Shown here: positions 25,662 through 36,189 of the stretch, in pieces
How positions within the stretch are numbered: position 1 is the stretch's first letter
Layout of the letters: every line of letters starts with the position of its first letter
Assembly (NCBI GenBank): GCA_030386875.1
Contig: CM059560.1
Location: 45,240,757 to 45,304,756 of the forward strand
Direction: 5' to 3'
DNA: 64,000 bases
DNA from: Morinoia aosen
Lineage: Eukaryota > Arthropoda > Malacostraca > Amphipoda > Talitridae
The notes under the pieces: generated by a model
Told to the model about the DNA's origin: nothing
The model's database searches: none
The model's input: only the letters and a program-made list of their open reading frames with translations
Position numbers and translations under genes: made by a program

Positions 25662-25692
25662 GCTGTAGAGATACCTTCTGTACTCCTTTGAC
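25662..25692 (+). repeat. 31-bp monomer, TTTGACG form (family of five)
   Basis: The tail reads CTTTGAC instead of CTTTGTAC. It is followed one monomer later by an ACTTCGTG type B and a CTTTTTACGTTC junction. The same three-part signature recurs with the copies at 28604, 47070, 50141 and 60284, so one deletion has been copied five times. Confidence 0.92.
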
Positions 25693-27708
25693 GCTGTAGA
25701 GATACCTTCTGTACTCCTTTGTACGCTGTAGAGATACTTCGTGTACTCCTTTTTACGTTCTAGAGATATTTCCTGTACTCCTTTGTGCGCTGTAGAGATA
25801 CCTTCTGTACTCCTTTGTGCGCTGTAGAGATACCTTCTGCACTCCTTTGTGCGCTGTAGAGATACCTTCTGTACTCCTTTGTACGCTGTAGAGATACCTT
25901 CTGTACTCCTTTGTGCGCTGTAGAGATACCTTCTGTACTCCTTTGTACGCTGTAGAGATACCTCGTGTACTCCTTTGTGCGCTGTAGAGATACCTTCTGT
26001 ACTCCTTTGTACGCTGTAGAGATACCTCGTGTACTCCTTTGTACGTTCTAGAGATATTTCCTGTACTCCTTTGTGCGCTGTAGAGATACCTTCTGTACTC
26101 CTTTGTGCGCTGTAAAGATACCTTCTGTACTCCTTTGTGCGCTGTAGAGATACCTTCTGTACTCCTTTGTACGCTGTAGAGATACCTTCTGTACTCCTTT
26201 GTGCGCTGTAGAGATACCTTCTGTACTCCTTTGTACGCTGTAGAGATACCTTCTGTACTCCTTTGTACGCTGTAGAGATACCTCGTGTACTCCTTTGTAC
26301 GTTCTAGAGATTTTTCCTGTACTCCTTTGTGCGCTGTAGAGATACCTTCTGTACTCCTTTGTGCGCTATAGAGATACCTTCTGTACTCCTTTTTGCGCTG
26401 TAGAGATACCTTCTGTACTCCTTTGTACGCTGTAGAGATACCTTCTGTACTCCTTTGTGCGCTGTAGAGATACCTTCTGTACTCCTTTGTACGCTGTAGA
26501 GATACCTTCTTTACTCATTTGTACGCTGTAGAGATACCTCGTGTACTCCTTTGTACGTTCTAGAGATATTTCCTGTACTCCCTTGTGCGCTGTAGAGATA
26601 CCTTCTGTACTCCTTTGTGCGCTGTAGAGATACCTTCTGTACCCCTTTGTACGCTGTAGAGATACCTTCTGTACTCCTTTGTGCGCTGTAGAGATACCTT
26701 CTGTACTCTTTTGTGCGCTGTAGAGATACCTTCTGTACTCCTTTGTACGCTGTAGAGATTCCTCGTGTACTCCTTTGTACATTCTAGAGATATTTCCTGT
26801 ACTCCTTTGTGCGCTGTAGAGATACCTTCTGTACTCCTTTGTGCGCTGTAGAGATACCTTCTGTACTCCTTTGTGCGCTGTAGAGATACCTTCTGTACTC
26901 CTTTGTACGCTGTAGAGATACCTTCTGTACTCCTTTGTACGCTGTAGAGATACCTTCTGTACTCCTTTGTACGCTGTAGAGATACCTCGTGTACTCCTTT
27001 GTACGTTCCAGAGATATTTCCTGTACTCCTTTGTGCGCTGTAGAGATACCTTCTGTACTCCTTTGTGCGCAATAGAGATACCTTCTGTACTCCTTTTTGC
27101 GCTGTAGAGATACCTTCTGTACTCCTTTGTACGCTGTAGAGATACCTTCTGTACTCCTTTGTGCGCTGTAGAGATACCTTCTGTACTCCTTTGTACGCTG
27201 TAGAGATACCTTCTGTACTCCTTTGTACGCTGTAGAGATACCTCGTGTACTCCTTTGTACGTTCTAGAGATATTTCCTGTACTCCCTTGTGCGCTGTAGA
27301 GATACCTTCTGTACTCCTTTGTGCGCTGTAGAGATACCTTCTGTACTCCTTTGTACGCTGTAGAGATACCTTCTGTACTCCTTTGTGCGCTGTAGAGATA
27401 CCTTCTGTACTCTTTTGTGCGCTGTAGAGATACCTTCTGTACTCCTTTGTACGCTGTAGAGATACCTCGTGTACTCCTTTGTACGTTCTAGAGATATTTC
27501 CTGTACTCCTTTGTGCGCTGTAGAGATACCTTCTGTACTCCTTTGTGCGCTGTAGAGATACCTTCTGTACTCCTTTGTGCGCTGTAGAGATACCTTCTGT
27601 ACTCCTTTGTACGCTGTAGAGATACCTTCTGTACTCCTTTGTGCGCTGTAGAGATACCTTCTGTACTCCTTTGTACGCTGTAGAGATACCACGTGTACTC
27701 CTTTGTAC

Positions 27709-27739
27709 GTTCTAGAGATATTTCCTGTACTCCTTTTGC
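27709..27739 (+). repeat. 31-bp type C monomer, CTTTTGCG form (tandem copy)
   Basis: This is the copy of the 24767 variant, 2942 bp downstream, and part of the 2942-bp duplication. Confidence 0.9.
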
Positions 27740-28603
27740 GCTGTAGAGATACCTTCTGTACTCCTTTGTGCGCTGTAGAGATACCTTCTGTACACCTTTG
27801 TGCGCTGTAGAGATACTTTCTGTACTCCTTTGTACGCTGTAGAGATACCTTCTGTACTCCTTTGTGCGCTGTAGAGATACCTTCTGTACTCCTTTGTACG
27901 CTGTAGAGATACCTCGTGTACTCCTTTGTACGTTCTAGAGATATTTCCTGTACTCCTTTGTGCGCTGTAGAGATACTTTCTGTACTCCTTTGTGCGCTGT
28001 AGAGATACCTTCTGTACTCCTTTGTGCGCTGTAGAGATACCCTCTGTACTCCTTTGTGCGCTGTAGAGACACCTTCTGTACTCCTTTGTACGCTGTAGAG
28101 ATACCTTCTGTACTCCTTTGTGCGCTGTAGAGATACCTTCTGTACTCCTTTGTACGCTGTAGAGATACCTCGTGTACTCCTTTGTACGTTCTAGAGATAT
28201 TTCCTGTACTCCTTTGTGCGCTGTAGAGTTACCTTCTGTACTCCTTTGTTCGCTGTAGAGATACCTTCTGTACTCCTTTGTGCGCTGTAGAGATACTTTC
28301 TGTACTCCTTTATACGCTGTAGAGATACCTTCTGTACTCCTTTGTGCGCTGTAGAGATACCTTCTGTACTCCTTTGTGCGCTGTAGAGATACCTTCTGTA
28401 CTCCTTTGTACGCTGTAGAGATACCTCGTGTACTCCTTTGTACGTTCTAGAGATATTTCCTGTACTCCTTTGTGCGCTGTAGAGATACCTTCTGTACTCC
28501 TTTGTGCGCTGTAGAGATACCTTCTGTACTCCTTTGTGCGCTGTAGAGATACCTTCTGTACTCCTTTGTACGCTGTAGAGATACCTTCTGTACTCCTTTG
28601 TGC

Positions 28604-28634
28604 GCTGTAGAGATACCTTCTGTACTCCTTTGAC
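28604..28634 (+). repeat. 31-bp monomer, TTTGACG form
   Basis: This is the tandem copy of the 25662 variant at +2942 bp. Confidence 0.92.
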
Positions 28635-29082
28635 GCTGTAGAGATACCTTCTGTACTCCTTTGTACGCTGTAGAGATACTTCGTGTACTCCTTTTTACGT
28701 TCTAGAGATATTTCCTGTACTCCTTTGTGCGCTGTAGAGATACCTTCTGTACTCCTTTGTGCGCTGTAGAGATACCTTTTGTACTCCTTTGTGCGCTGTA
28801 GAGATACCTTCTGTACTCCTTTGTGCGCTGTAGAGATACCTTCTGTACTCCTTTGTGCGCTGTAGAGATACCTCGTGTACTCCTTTGTACGCTGTAGCGA
28901 TACCTTCTGTACTCCTTTGTGCGCTGTAGAGATACCTTCTGTACTCCTTTGAACGCTGTAGAGATACCTTCTGTACTCCTTTGTGCGCTGTAGAGATACC
29001 TCGTGTACTCCTTTGTACGTTCTAGAGATATTTCCTGTACTCCTTTGTGCGCTGTAGAGATTCCTTCTGTACTCCTTTGTGC

Positions 29083-29120
29083 GCTGTAGAGATACTCGTA
29101 CCTTCTGTACTCCTTTGTGC
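29083..29120 (+). repeat. 38-bp monomer, the only insertion in the window
   Basis: It reads GATACTCGTACCTTC where GATACCTTC is usual, a 6-bp gain. The extra bases resemble the CTCGT core of type B, so the monomer looks like a short imperfect join between B and A sequence. It is absent from the related blocks at 50.6 and 60.7 kb, so it arose after those blocks separated or was lost from them. Confidence 0.9.
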
Positions 29121-30016
29121 GCTGTAGAGATACCTTCTGTACTCCTTTGTGCGCTGTAGAGATACCTTCTGTACTTCTTTGTGCGCTGTAGAGATACCTC
29201 GTGTACTCCTTTGTACGTTCTAGAGATATTTCCTGTACTCCTTTGTGCGCTGTTGAGATACCTTCTGTACTCCTTTGTGCGCTGTAGAGATGCCTTCTGT
29301 ACTCCTTTGCGCGCTGTAGAGATACCTTCTGTACTCCTTTGTACGCTGTAGAGATACCTTCTGTACTCCTTTGTGCGCTGTAGAGATACCTTCTGTACTC
29401 CTTTGTACGCTGTAGAGATACCTCGTGTACTCCTTTGTACGTTCTAGAGGTATTTCCTGTACTCCTTTGTGCGCTGTAGAGATACCTTCTGTACTCCTTT
29501 GTGCGCTGTAGAGATACCTTCTGTACTCCTTTGTGCGCTGTAGAGATACCTTCTGTACTCCTTTGTGCGCTGTAGAGATACCTTCTGTACTCCTTTGTAC
29601 GCTGTAGAGATACCTTCTGTACTCCTTTGTGCGCTGTAGAGATACCTTCTGTACTCCTTTGTACGCTGTAGAGATACCTCGTGTACTCCTTTGTACGTTC
29701 TAGAGATATTTCCTGTACTCCTTTGTGCGCTGTAGAGATACCTTCTGTACTCCTTTGTGCGCTATAGAGATACCTTCTGTACTCCTTTGTGCGCTGTAGA
29801 GATACCTTCTGTACTCCTTTGTACGCTGTAGAGATTCCTTCTGTACTCCTTTGTGCGCTGTAGAGATACCTTCTGTACTCCTTTGTGCGCTGTAGAGATA
29901 CCTTCTGTTCTCCTTTGTACGCTGTAGAGATACCTCGTGTACTCCTTTGTACGTTCTAGAGATATTTCCTGTACTCCTTTGTGCGCTGTAGAGATACCTT
30001 CTGTACTCCTTTGTGC

Positions 30017-31424
30017 GCTGTAGAGATACCTTCTGTACTCCTTTGTGCGCTGTAGAGATACCTTCTGTACTCCTTTGTACGCTGTAGAGATACCTTCTGT
30101 ACTCCTTTGTGCGCTGTAGAGATACCTTCTGTACTCCTTTGTACGCTGTAGAGATACCTCGTGTACTCCTTTGTACGTTCTCGAGATATTTCCTGTACTC
30201 CTTTGTGCGCTGTAGAGATACCTTCTGTACTCCTTTGTGCGCTGTAGAGATACCTTCTGTACTCCTTTGTGCGCTGTAGAGATACCTTCTGTACTCCTTT
30301 GTACGCTGTAGAGAACCCTTCTGTACTCCTTTGTGCGCTGTAGAGATACCTTCTGTATTCCTTTGTACGCTGTAGAGATACCTCGTGTACTCCTTTATAC
30401 GTTCTAGAGATATTTCCTGTACTCCTTTGTGCGCTGTAGAGATACCTTCTGTACTCCTTTGTGCGCTGTAGAGATACCTTCTGTACTCCTTTGTACGCTG
30501 TAGAGATACCTTCTGTACTCCTTTGTGCGCTGTAGAGATACCTTCTGTACTCCTTTGTACGCCGTAGAGATACCTCGTGTACTCCTTTGTACGTTCTAGA
30601 GATATTTCCTGTACTCCTTTGTGCGCTGTAGAGATACCTTCTGTACTCCTTTGTGCGCTGTAGAGATACCTTCTGTACTCCTTTGTGCGCTGTTGAGATA
30701 CCTTCTGTACTCCTTTGTGCGCTGTAGAGATACCTTCTGTACTCCTTTGTGCGCTGTAGAGATACCTTCTGTACTCCTTTGTACGCTGTAGAGATACCTT
30801 CTGTACTCCTTTGTGCGCTGTAGAGATACCTTCTGTACTCCTTTGTACGCTGTAGAGATACCTCGTGTACTCCTTTGTACGTTCTAGAGATATTTCCTGT
30901 ACTCCTTTGTGCGCTGTAGAGATACCTTCTGTACTCCTTTGTGCGCTGTAGAGATACCTTCTGTACTCCTTTGTGCGCTGTAGAGATACCTTCTGTACTC
31001 CTTTGTACGCTGTAGAGAACCCTTCTGTACTCCTTTGTGCGCTGTAGAGATACCTTCTGTACTCCTTTGTACGCTGTAGAGATACCTCGTGTACTCCTTT
31101 GTACGTTCTAGAGATATTTCCTGTACTCCTTTGTGCGCTGTAGAGATACCTTCTGTACTCCTTTGTGCGCTGTAGAGATACCTTCTGTACTCCTTTGTAC
31201 GCTGTAGAGATACCTTCTGTACTCCTTTGTGCGCTGTAGAGATACCTTCTGTACTCCTTTGTACGCCGTAGAGATACCTCGTGTACTCCTTTGTACGTTC
31301 TAGAGATATTTCCTGTACTCCTTTGTGCGCTGTAGAGATACCTTCTGTACTCCTTTGTGCGCTGTAGAGATACCTTCTGTACTCCTTTGTGCGCTGTTGA
31401 GATACCTTCTGTACTCCTTTGTGC
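30017..31424 (+). repeat. 704-bp tandem duplication (22 monomers)
   Basis: Copy 1 is about 30017-30720 and copy 2 about 30721-31424. Shared marks 704 bp apart are C monomers at 30177/30881 and 30401/31105, GAGAACCC (30311/31015), GCCGTAG (30561/31265) and GCTGTTGAG (30689/31393). In the related blocks at 50-52 and 60-62 kb this unit is present once. Confidence 0.9.
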
Positions 31425-31840
31425 GCTGTAGAGATACCTTCTGTACTCCTTTGTGCGCTGTAGAGATACCTTCTGTACTCCTTTGTGCGCTGTAGAGATA
31501 CCTTCTGTACTCCTTTGTGCGCTGTAGAGATACCTTCTGTACTCCTTTGTACGCTGTAGAGATACCTCGTGTACTCCTTTGTGCGCTGTAGAGATACCTT
31601 CTGTACTCCTTTGTGCGCTGTTGAGATACCTTCTGTACTCCTTTGTGCGCTGTAGAGATACCTTCTGTACTCCTTAGTGCGCTGTAGAGATACCTTCTGT
31701 ACTCCTTTGTGCGCTGTAGAGATACCTTCTGTACTCCTTTGTGCGCTGTAGAGATACCTTCTGTACTCCTTTGTGCGCTGTAGAGATACCTTCTGTACTC
31801 CTTTGTACGCTGTAGAGATACCTCGTGTACTCCTTTGTAC

Positions 31841-32897
31841 GTTCTAGAGATATTTCCTGTACTCCTTTGTGCGCTGTAGAGATACCTTCTGTACTCCTTT
31901 GTGCGCTGTAGAGATACCTCGTGTACTCCTTTGTACGCTGTAGAGATACCTTCTGTACTCCTTTGTGCGCTGTAGAGATACCTTCTGTACTCCTTTGTGC
32001 GCTGTAGAGATACCTTCTGTACTCCTTTGTGCGCTGTAGAGATACCTTCTGTACTCTTTTGTGCGCTGTAGAGATACCTCGTGTACTCCTTTGTACGCTG
32101 TAGAGATACCTTCTGTACTCCTTTGTGCGCTGTAGAGATACCTTCTGTACTCCTTTGTGCGCTGTAGAGATACCTTCTGTACTCCTTTGTGCGCTGTAGA
32201 GATACCTTCTGTACTCCTTTGTGCGCTGTAGAGATACCTTCTGTACTCCTTTGTGCGCTGTAGAGATACCTTCTGTACTCCTTTGTGCGCTGTAGAGATA
32301 CCTTCTGTACTCTTTTGTGCGCTGTAGAGATACCTCGTGTACTCCTTTGTACGCTGTAGAGATACCTTCTGTACTCCTTTGTGCGCTGTAGAGATACCTT
32401 CTGTACTCCTTTGTGCGCTGTAGAGATACCTTCTGTACTCCTTTGTGCGCTGTAGAGATACCTTCTGTACTCCTTTGTGCGCTGTAGAGATACCTTCTGT
32501 ACTCTTTTGTGCGCTGTAGAGATACCTCGTGTACTCCTTTGTACGCTGTAGAGATACCTTCTGTACTCCTTTGTGCGCTGTAGAGATACCTTCTGTACTC
32601 CTTTGTGCGCTGTAGAGATACCTTCTGTACTCCTTTGTGCGCTGTAGAGATACCTTCTGTACTCCTTTGTGCGCTGTAGAGATACCTTCTGTACTCCTTT
32701 GTGCGCTGTAGAGATACCTCGTGTACTCCTTTGTACGCTGTAGAGATACCTTCTGTACTCCTTTGTGCGCTGTAGAGATACCTTCTGTACTCCTTTGTGC
32801 GCTGTAGAGATACCTTCTGTACTCCTTTGTGCGCTGTAGAGATACCTTCTGTACTCCTTTGTGCGCTGTAGAGATACCTCGTGTACTCCTTTGTACG
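31841..32897 (+). repeat. C-free stretch: 33 monomers with only A and B
   Basis: No type C lies between 31841 and 32897. B monomers at 31905, 32065, 32321, 32513, 32705 and 32865 are each followed by A where C would be expected (except the last), giving local units of 5, 8, 6, 6 and 5 monomers with a CTCTTTTGTGC variant recurring just before B. The C at 32897 reads GTTCCAGAG and has lost the TCTAGA site. The absence of C explains the very long open frame on the minus strand here. Confidence 0.85.
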
Positions 32898-34271
32898 TTC
32901 CAGAGATATTTCCTGTACTCCTTTGTGCGCTGTAGAGATACCTTCTGTACTCCTTTGTGCGCTGTAGAGATACCTTCTGTACTCCTTTGTACGCTGTAGA
33001 GATACCTCGTGTACTCCTTTGTACGTTCTAGAGATATTTCCTGTACTCCTTTTGCGCTGTAGAGATACCTTCTGTACTCCTTTGTGCGCTGTAGAGATAC
33101 CTTCTGTACTCCTTTGTGCGCTGTAGAGATACCTTCTGTACTCCTTTGTGCGCTGTAGAGATACCTTCTGTACTCCTTTATACGTTCTAGAGATATTTCC
33201 TGTACTCCTTTGTGCGCTGTAGAGATACCTTCTGTACTCCTTTGTACGCTGTAGAGATACCTCGTGTACTCCTTTGTACGTTCTAGAGATATTTCCTGTA
33301 CTCCTTTGTGCGCTGTAGAGATACCCTCTGTACTCCTTTGTGCGCTGTAGAGATACCTTCTGTACTCCTTTGTGCGCTGTAGAGATACCTTCTGTACTCC
33401 TTTGTACGCTGTAGAGATACCTCGTGTACTCCTTTGTACGTTCTAGAGATATTTCCTGTACTCCTTTGTGCGCTGTAGAGATACCTTCTCTACTCCTTTG
33501 TGCGCTGTAGAGATACCTTCTGTACTCCTTTGTGCGCTGTAGAGATACCTTCTGTACTCCTTTGTACGCTGTAGAGATACCTTCTGTACTCCTTTGTGCG
33601 CTGTAGAGATACCTTCTGTACTCCTTTGTACGCTGTAGAGATACCTCGTGTACTCCTTTGTACGTTCTAGAGAAATTTCCTGTACTCCTTTGTGCGCTGT
33701 AGAGATACTTTCTGTACTCCTTTGTGCGCTGTAGAGATACCTTCTGTACTCCTTTGTGCGCTGTAGAGATACCTTCTGTACTCCTTTGTACGCTGTTGAG
33801 ATACCTTCTGTACTCCTTTGTGCGCTGTAGAGATACCTTCTGTACTCCTTTGTACGCTGTAGAGATACCTCGTGTACTCCTTTGTACGTTCAAGAGATAT
33901 TTCCTGTACTCCTTTGTGCGCTGTAGAAATACCTTCTGTACTCCTTTGTGCGCTGTAGAGATACCTTCTGTACTCCTTTGTGCGCTGTAGAGATACCTTC
34001 TGTACTCCTTTGTACGCTGTAGAGATACCTTCTGTACTCCTTTGTGCGCTGTAGAGATACCTTCTGTACTCCTTTGTACGCTGTAGAGATACCTCGTGTA
34101 CTCCTTTGTACGTTCTAGAGATATTTCCTGTACTCCTTTGTGCGCTGTAGAGATACCTTCTGTACTCCTTTGTGCGCTGTAGAGATACCTTCTGTACTCC
34201 TTTGTGCGCTGTAGAGATACCTTCTGTACTCCTTTGTGCGCTGTAGAGATACCTTCTGTACTCCTTTGTAC
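32898..34271 (+). repeat. Ordinary satellite between the C-free stretch and the 34-kb copied block
   Basis: Regular A, B and C monomers, with C at 33025 (a 31-bp copy). An A-preceded C with a TTTATACG junction lies near 33183, and a GTTCAAGAG variant of C near 33888. Nothing gene-like was seen. Confidence 0.8.
33025..33055 (+). repeat. 31-bp type C monomer, CTTTTGCG form (third copy)
   Basis: The tail change is the same as at 24767 and 27709, again in a type C monomer. I did not establish that the flanks match, so it may be a shared ancestor or a second slip in the same T-run. Confidence 0.85.
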
Positions 34272-35200
34272 GTTCTAGAGATATTTCCTGTACTCCTTTG
34301 TGCGCTGTAGAGATACCTTCTGTACTCCTTTGTGCGCTGTAGAGATACCTTCTGTACTCCTTTGTGCGCTGTAGAGATACCTTCTGTACTTCTTTGTACG
34401 CTGTAGAGATACCTTCTGTACTCCTTTGTGCGCTGTAGAGACACCTTCTGTACTCCTTTGTACGCTGAAGAGATACCTCGTGTACTCCTTTGTACGTTCT
34501 AGAGATATTTCCTGCACTCCTTTGTGCGCTGTAGAGATACCTTCTGTACTCCTTTGTGCGTTGTAGAGATACCTTCTGTACTCCTTTGTGCGCTGTAGAG
34601 ATACCTTCTGTACTCCTTTGTACGCTGTAGAGATACCTTCTGTACTCCTTTGTGCGCTGTAGAGATACCTTCTATACTCCTTTGTACGCTGTAGAGATAC
34701 CTCGTGTACTCCTTTGTACGTTCTAGAGATATTTCCTGTACTCCTTTGTGCGCTGTAGAGATACCTTCTGTACTCCTTTGTGCGCTGTAGAGATACCTTC
34801 TGTACTCCTTTGTGCGCTGTAGAGATACCTTCTGTACTCCTTTGTACGCTGTAGAGATACCTTCTGTACTCCTTTGTGCGCTGTAGAGATACCTTCTGTA
34901 CTCTTTTGTACGCTGTAGAGATACCTCGTGTACTCCTTTGTACGTTCCAGAGATATTTCCTGTACTCCTTCGTGCGCTGTAGAGATACCTTCTGTACTCC
35001 TTTGTGCGCTGTAGAGATACCTTCTGTACTCCTTTGTGCGCTGTAGAGATACCTTCTGTACTCCTTTGTGCGCTGTAGAGATACCTTCTGTACTCCTTTG
35101 TGCGCTGTAGAGATACCTTCTGTACTCCTTTGTGCGCTGTAGAGATACCTTCTGTACTCCTTTGTGCGCTGTAGAGATACCTTCTGTACTCCTTTGTGCG
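34272..35200 (+). repeat. Third copy of the 7.8-8.7 kb block
   Basis: C monomers at 34272, 34496, 34720 and 34944 match 7775, 7999, 8223 and 8447 at offset 26497 bp (828 monomers plus 1 bp, as the length variants in between predict). Shared marks are CTGTACTTCTTTGTACG, GAGACACC, GCTGAAGAG, the GCGTTG head (34558) and CTATACTCC. The C at 34944 is GTTCCAGAG, a private change. Confidence 0.83.
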
Positions 35201-35423
35201 CTGTAGAGATACCTCGTGTACTCCTTTGTACGCTGTAGAGATACCTTCTGTACTCCTTTGTGCGCTGTAGAGATACCTTCTGTACTCCTTTGTGCGCTGT
35301 ATAGATACCTCGTGCACTCCTTTGTGCGCTGTAGAGATACCTTCTGTACTCCTTTGTGCGCTGTAGAGATACCTTCTGTACTCCTTTGTACGCTGTAGAG
35401 ATACCTCCTGTACTCCTTTGTAC

Positions 35424-36170
35424 GTTCTAGAGATATTTCCTGTACTCCTTTGTGCGCTGTAGAGATACCTTCTGTTTTCCTTTGTGCGCTGTAGAGATAC
35501 CTTCTGTACTCCTTTGTGCGCTGTAGAGATACCTTCTGTACTCCTTTGTGCGCTGTAGAGATACCTTCTGTACTCCTTTGTACGCTGTAGAGATACCTCG
35601 TGTACTCCTTTGTACGTTCTAGAGATATTTCCTGTTCTCCTTTGTGCGCTGTAGAGATACCTTCTGTACTCCTTTGTGCGCTGTAGAGATACCTTCTGTA
35701 CTCCTTTGTGCGCTGTAGAGATACCTTCTGTACTCCTTTGTGCGCTGTAGAGATACCTTCTGTACTCCTTTGTGCGCTGTAGAGATACCTTCTGTACTCC
35801 TTTGTGCGCTGTAGAGATACCTTCTGTACTCCTTTGTGCGCTGTAGAGATACCTCGTGTACTCCTTTGTACGCTGTAGAGATACCTTCTGTACTCCTTTG
35901 TGCGCTGTAGAGATACCTTCTGTACTCCTTTGTGCGCTGTAGAGATACCTTCTGTACTCCTTTGTGCGCTGTAGAGATACCTTCTGTACTCATTTGTGCG
36001 CTGTAGAGATACCTTCTGTACTCCTTTGTGCGCTGTAGAGATACCTTCTGTACTCCTTTGTGCGCTGTAGAGATACCTTCTGTACTCCTTTGTGCGCTGT
36101 AGAGATACCTTCTGTACTCCTTTGTACGCTGTAGGGATACCTCGTGTACTCCTTTGTACGTTCTAGAGAT
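35424..36170 (+). repeat. Copy of 16.8-17.5 kb
   Basis: C monomers at 35424, 35616 and 36160 match 16799, 16991 and 17535 at offset 18625 bp (582 monomers plus 1 bp). Shared marks are CTGTTTTCC, CTGTTCTCC and CTGTACTCATTTG. To the right the two copies differ by six monomers before they resume at the chimeric monomer (17823 and 36638). Confidence 0.8.
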
Positions 36171-36189
36171 TACCTGTACTCCTTTGTGC
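36160..36189 (+). repeat. 30-bp type C monomer (2-bp deletion)
   Basis: It reads CTAGAGATTACCTG instead of CTAGAGATATTTCCTG. It opens copy 1 of the 896-bp pair; copy 2 has a normal C at 37054. Confidence 0.9.

Larger units (their letters stand above)
22879..28762 (+). repeat. 2942-bp tandem duplication (92 monomers)
   Basis: Copy 1 is 22879-25820 and copy 2 is 25821-28762. The unit is 92 x 32 minus 2 bp, and the missing 2 bp are two 31-bp monomers inside each copy (24767 and 25662; 27709 and 28604). Both edges can be read: a CTGCACTCC variant opens each copy (22879 and 25821), and the match ends where 25821 has CTGCAC but 28763 has CCTTTTG. Other shared marks are GATTTTTCC type C, CTTTACTCATTTG, GTACATTCTAG, GCGCAATAG and CTTTTTACGTTC. 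Confidence 0.92.
28763..31750 (+). repeat. Segmental block re-used at 50.3 and 60.5 kb
   Basis: Marks in order are CCTTTTGTAC, TTTGAACG, GATGCCTTC plus TTTGCGCGC (29291), GAGGTATTTCC type C, GCGCTATAG, GAGAACCC, GCCGTAG, GCTGTTGAG and CCTTAGTGC. The same order occurs at 50.3-52.6 and 60.5-62.8 kb. The offset is 673 monomers at 29291/50822 but 651 monomers at 31393/52220, so this copy holds 22 extra monomers, which correspond to the 704-bp tandem pair inside it. It also holds the only monomer with an insertion. Confidence 0.86.
31674..33893 (-). other. 739-codon open frame in satellite, judged non-coding
   Basis: This is the longest open frame in the window. Its translation is a 32-residue period rich in Arg, Lys, Ser and Thr (core YRRYLYSAQRS), which is the 32-bp monomer read three times in shifting frame (3 x 32 bp = 32 codons). 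The frame begins at a TTG codon, not ATG. It stays open because A and B have no minus-strand stop, there is no C from 31841 to 32897, the C at 32897 has lost its TAG, and the other C monomers fall out of frame. No signal peptide, known domain or conserved catalytic motif was seen, and no coding constraint is visible, since substitutions fall anywhere in the monomer. Confidence 0.9.
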
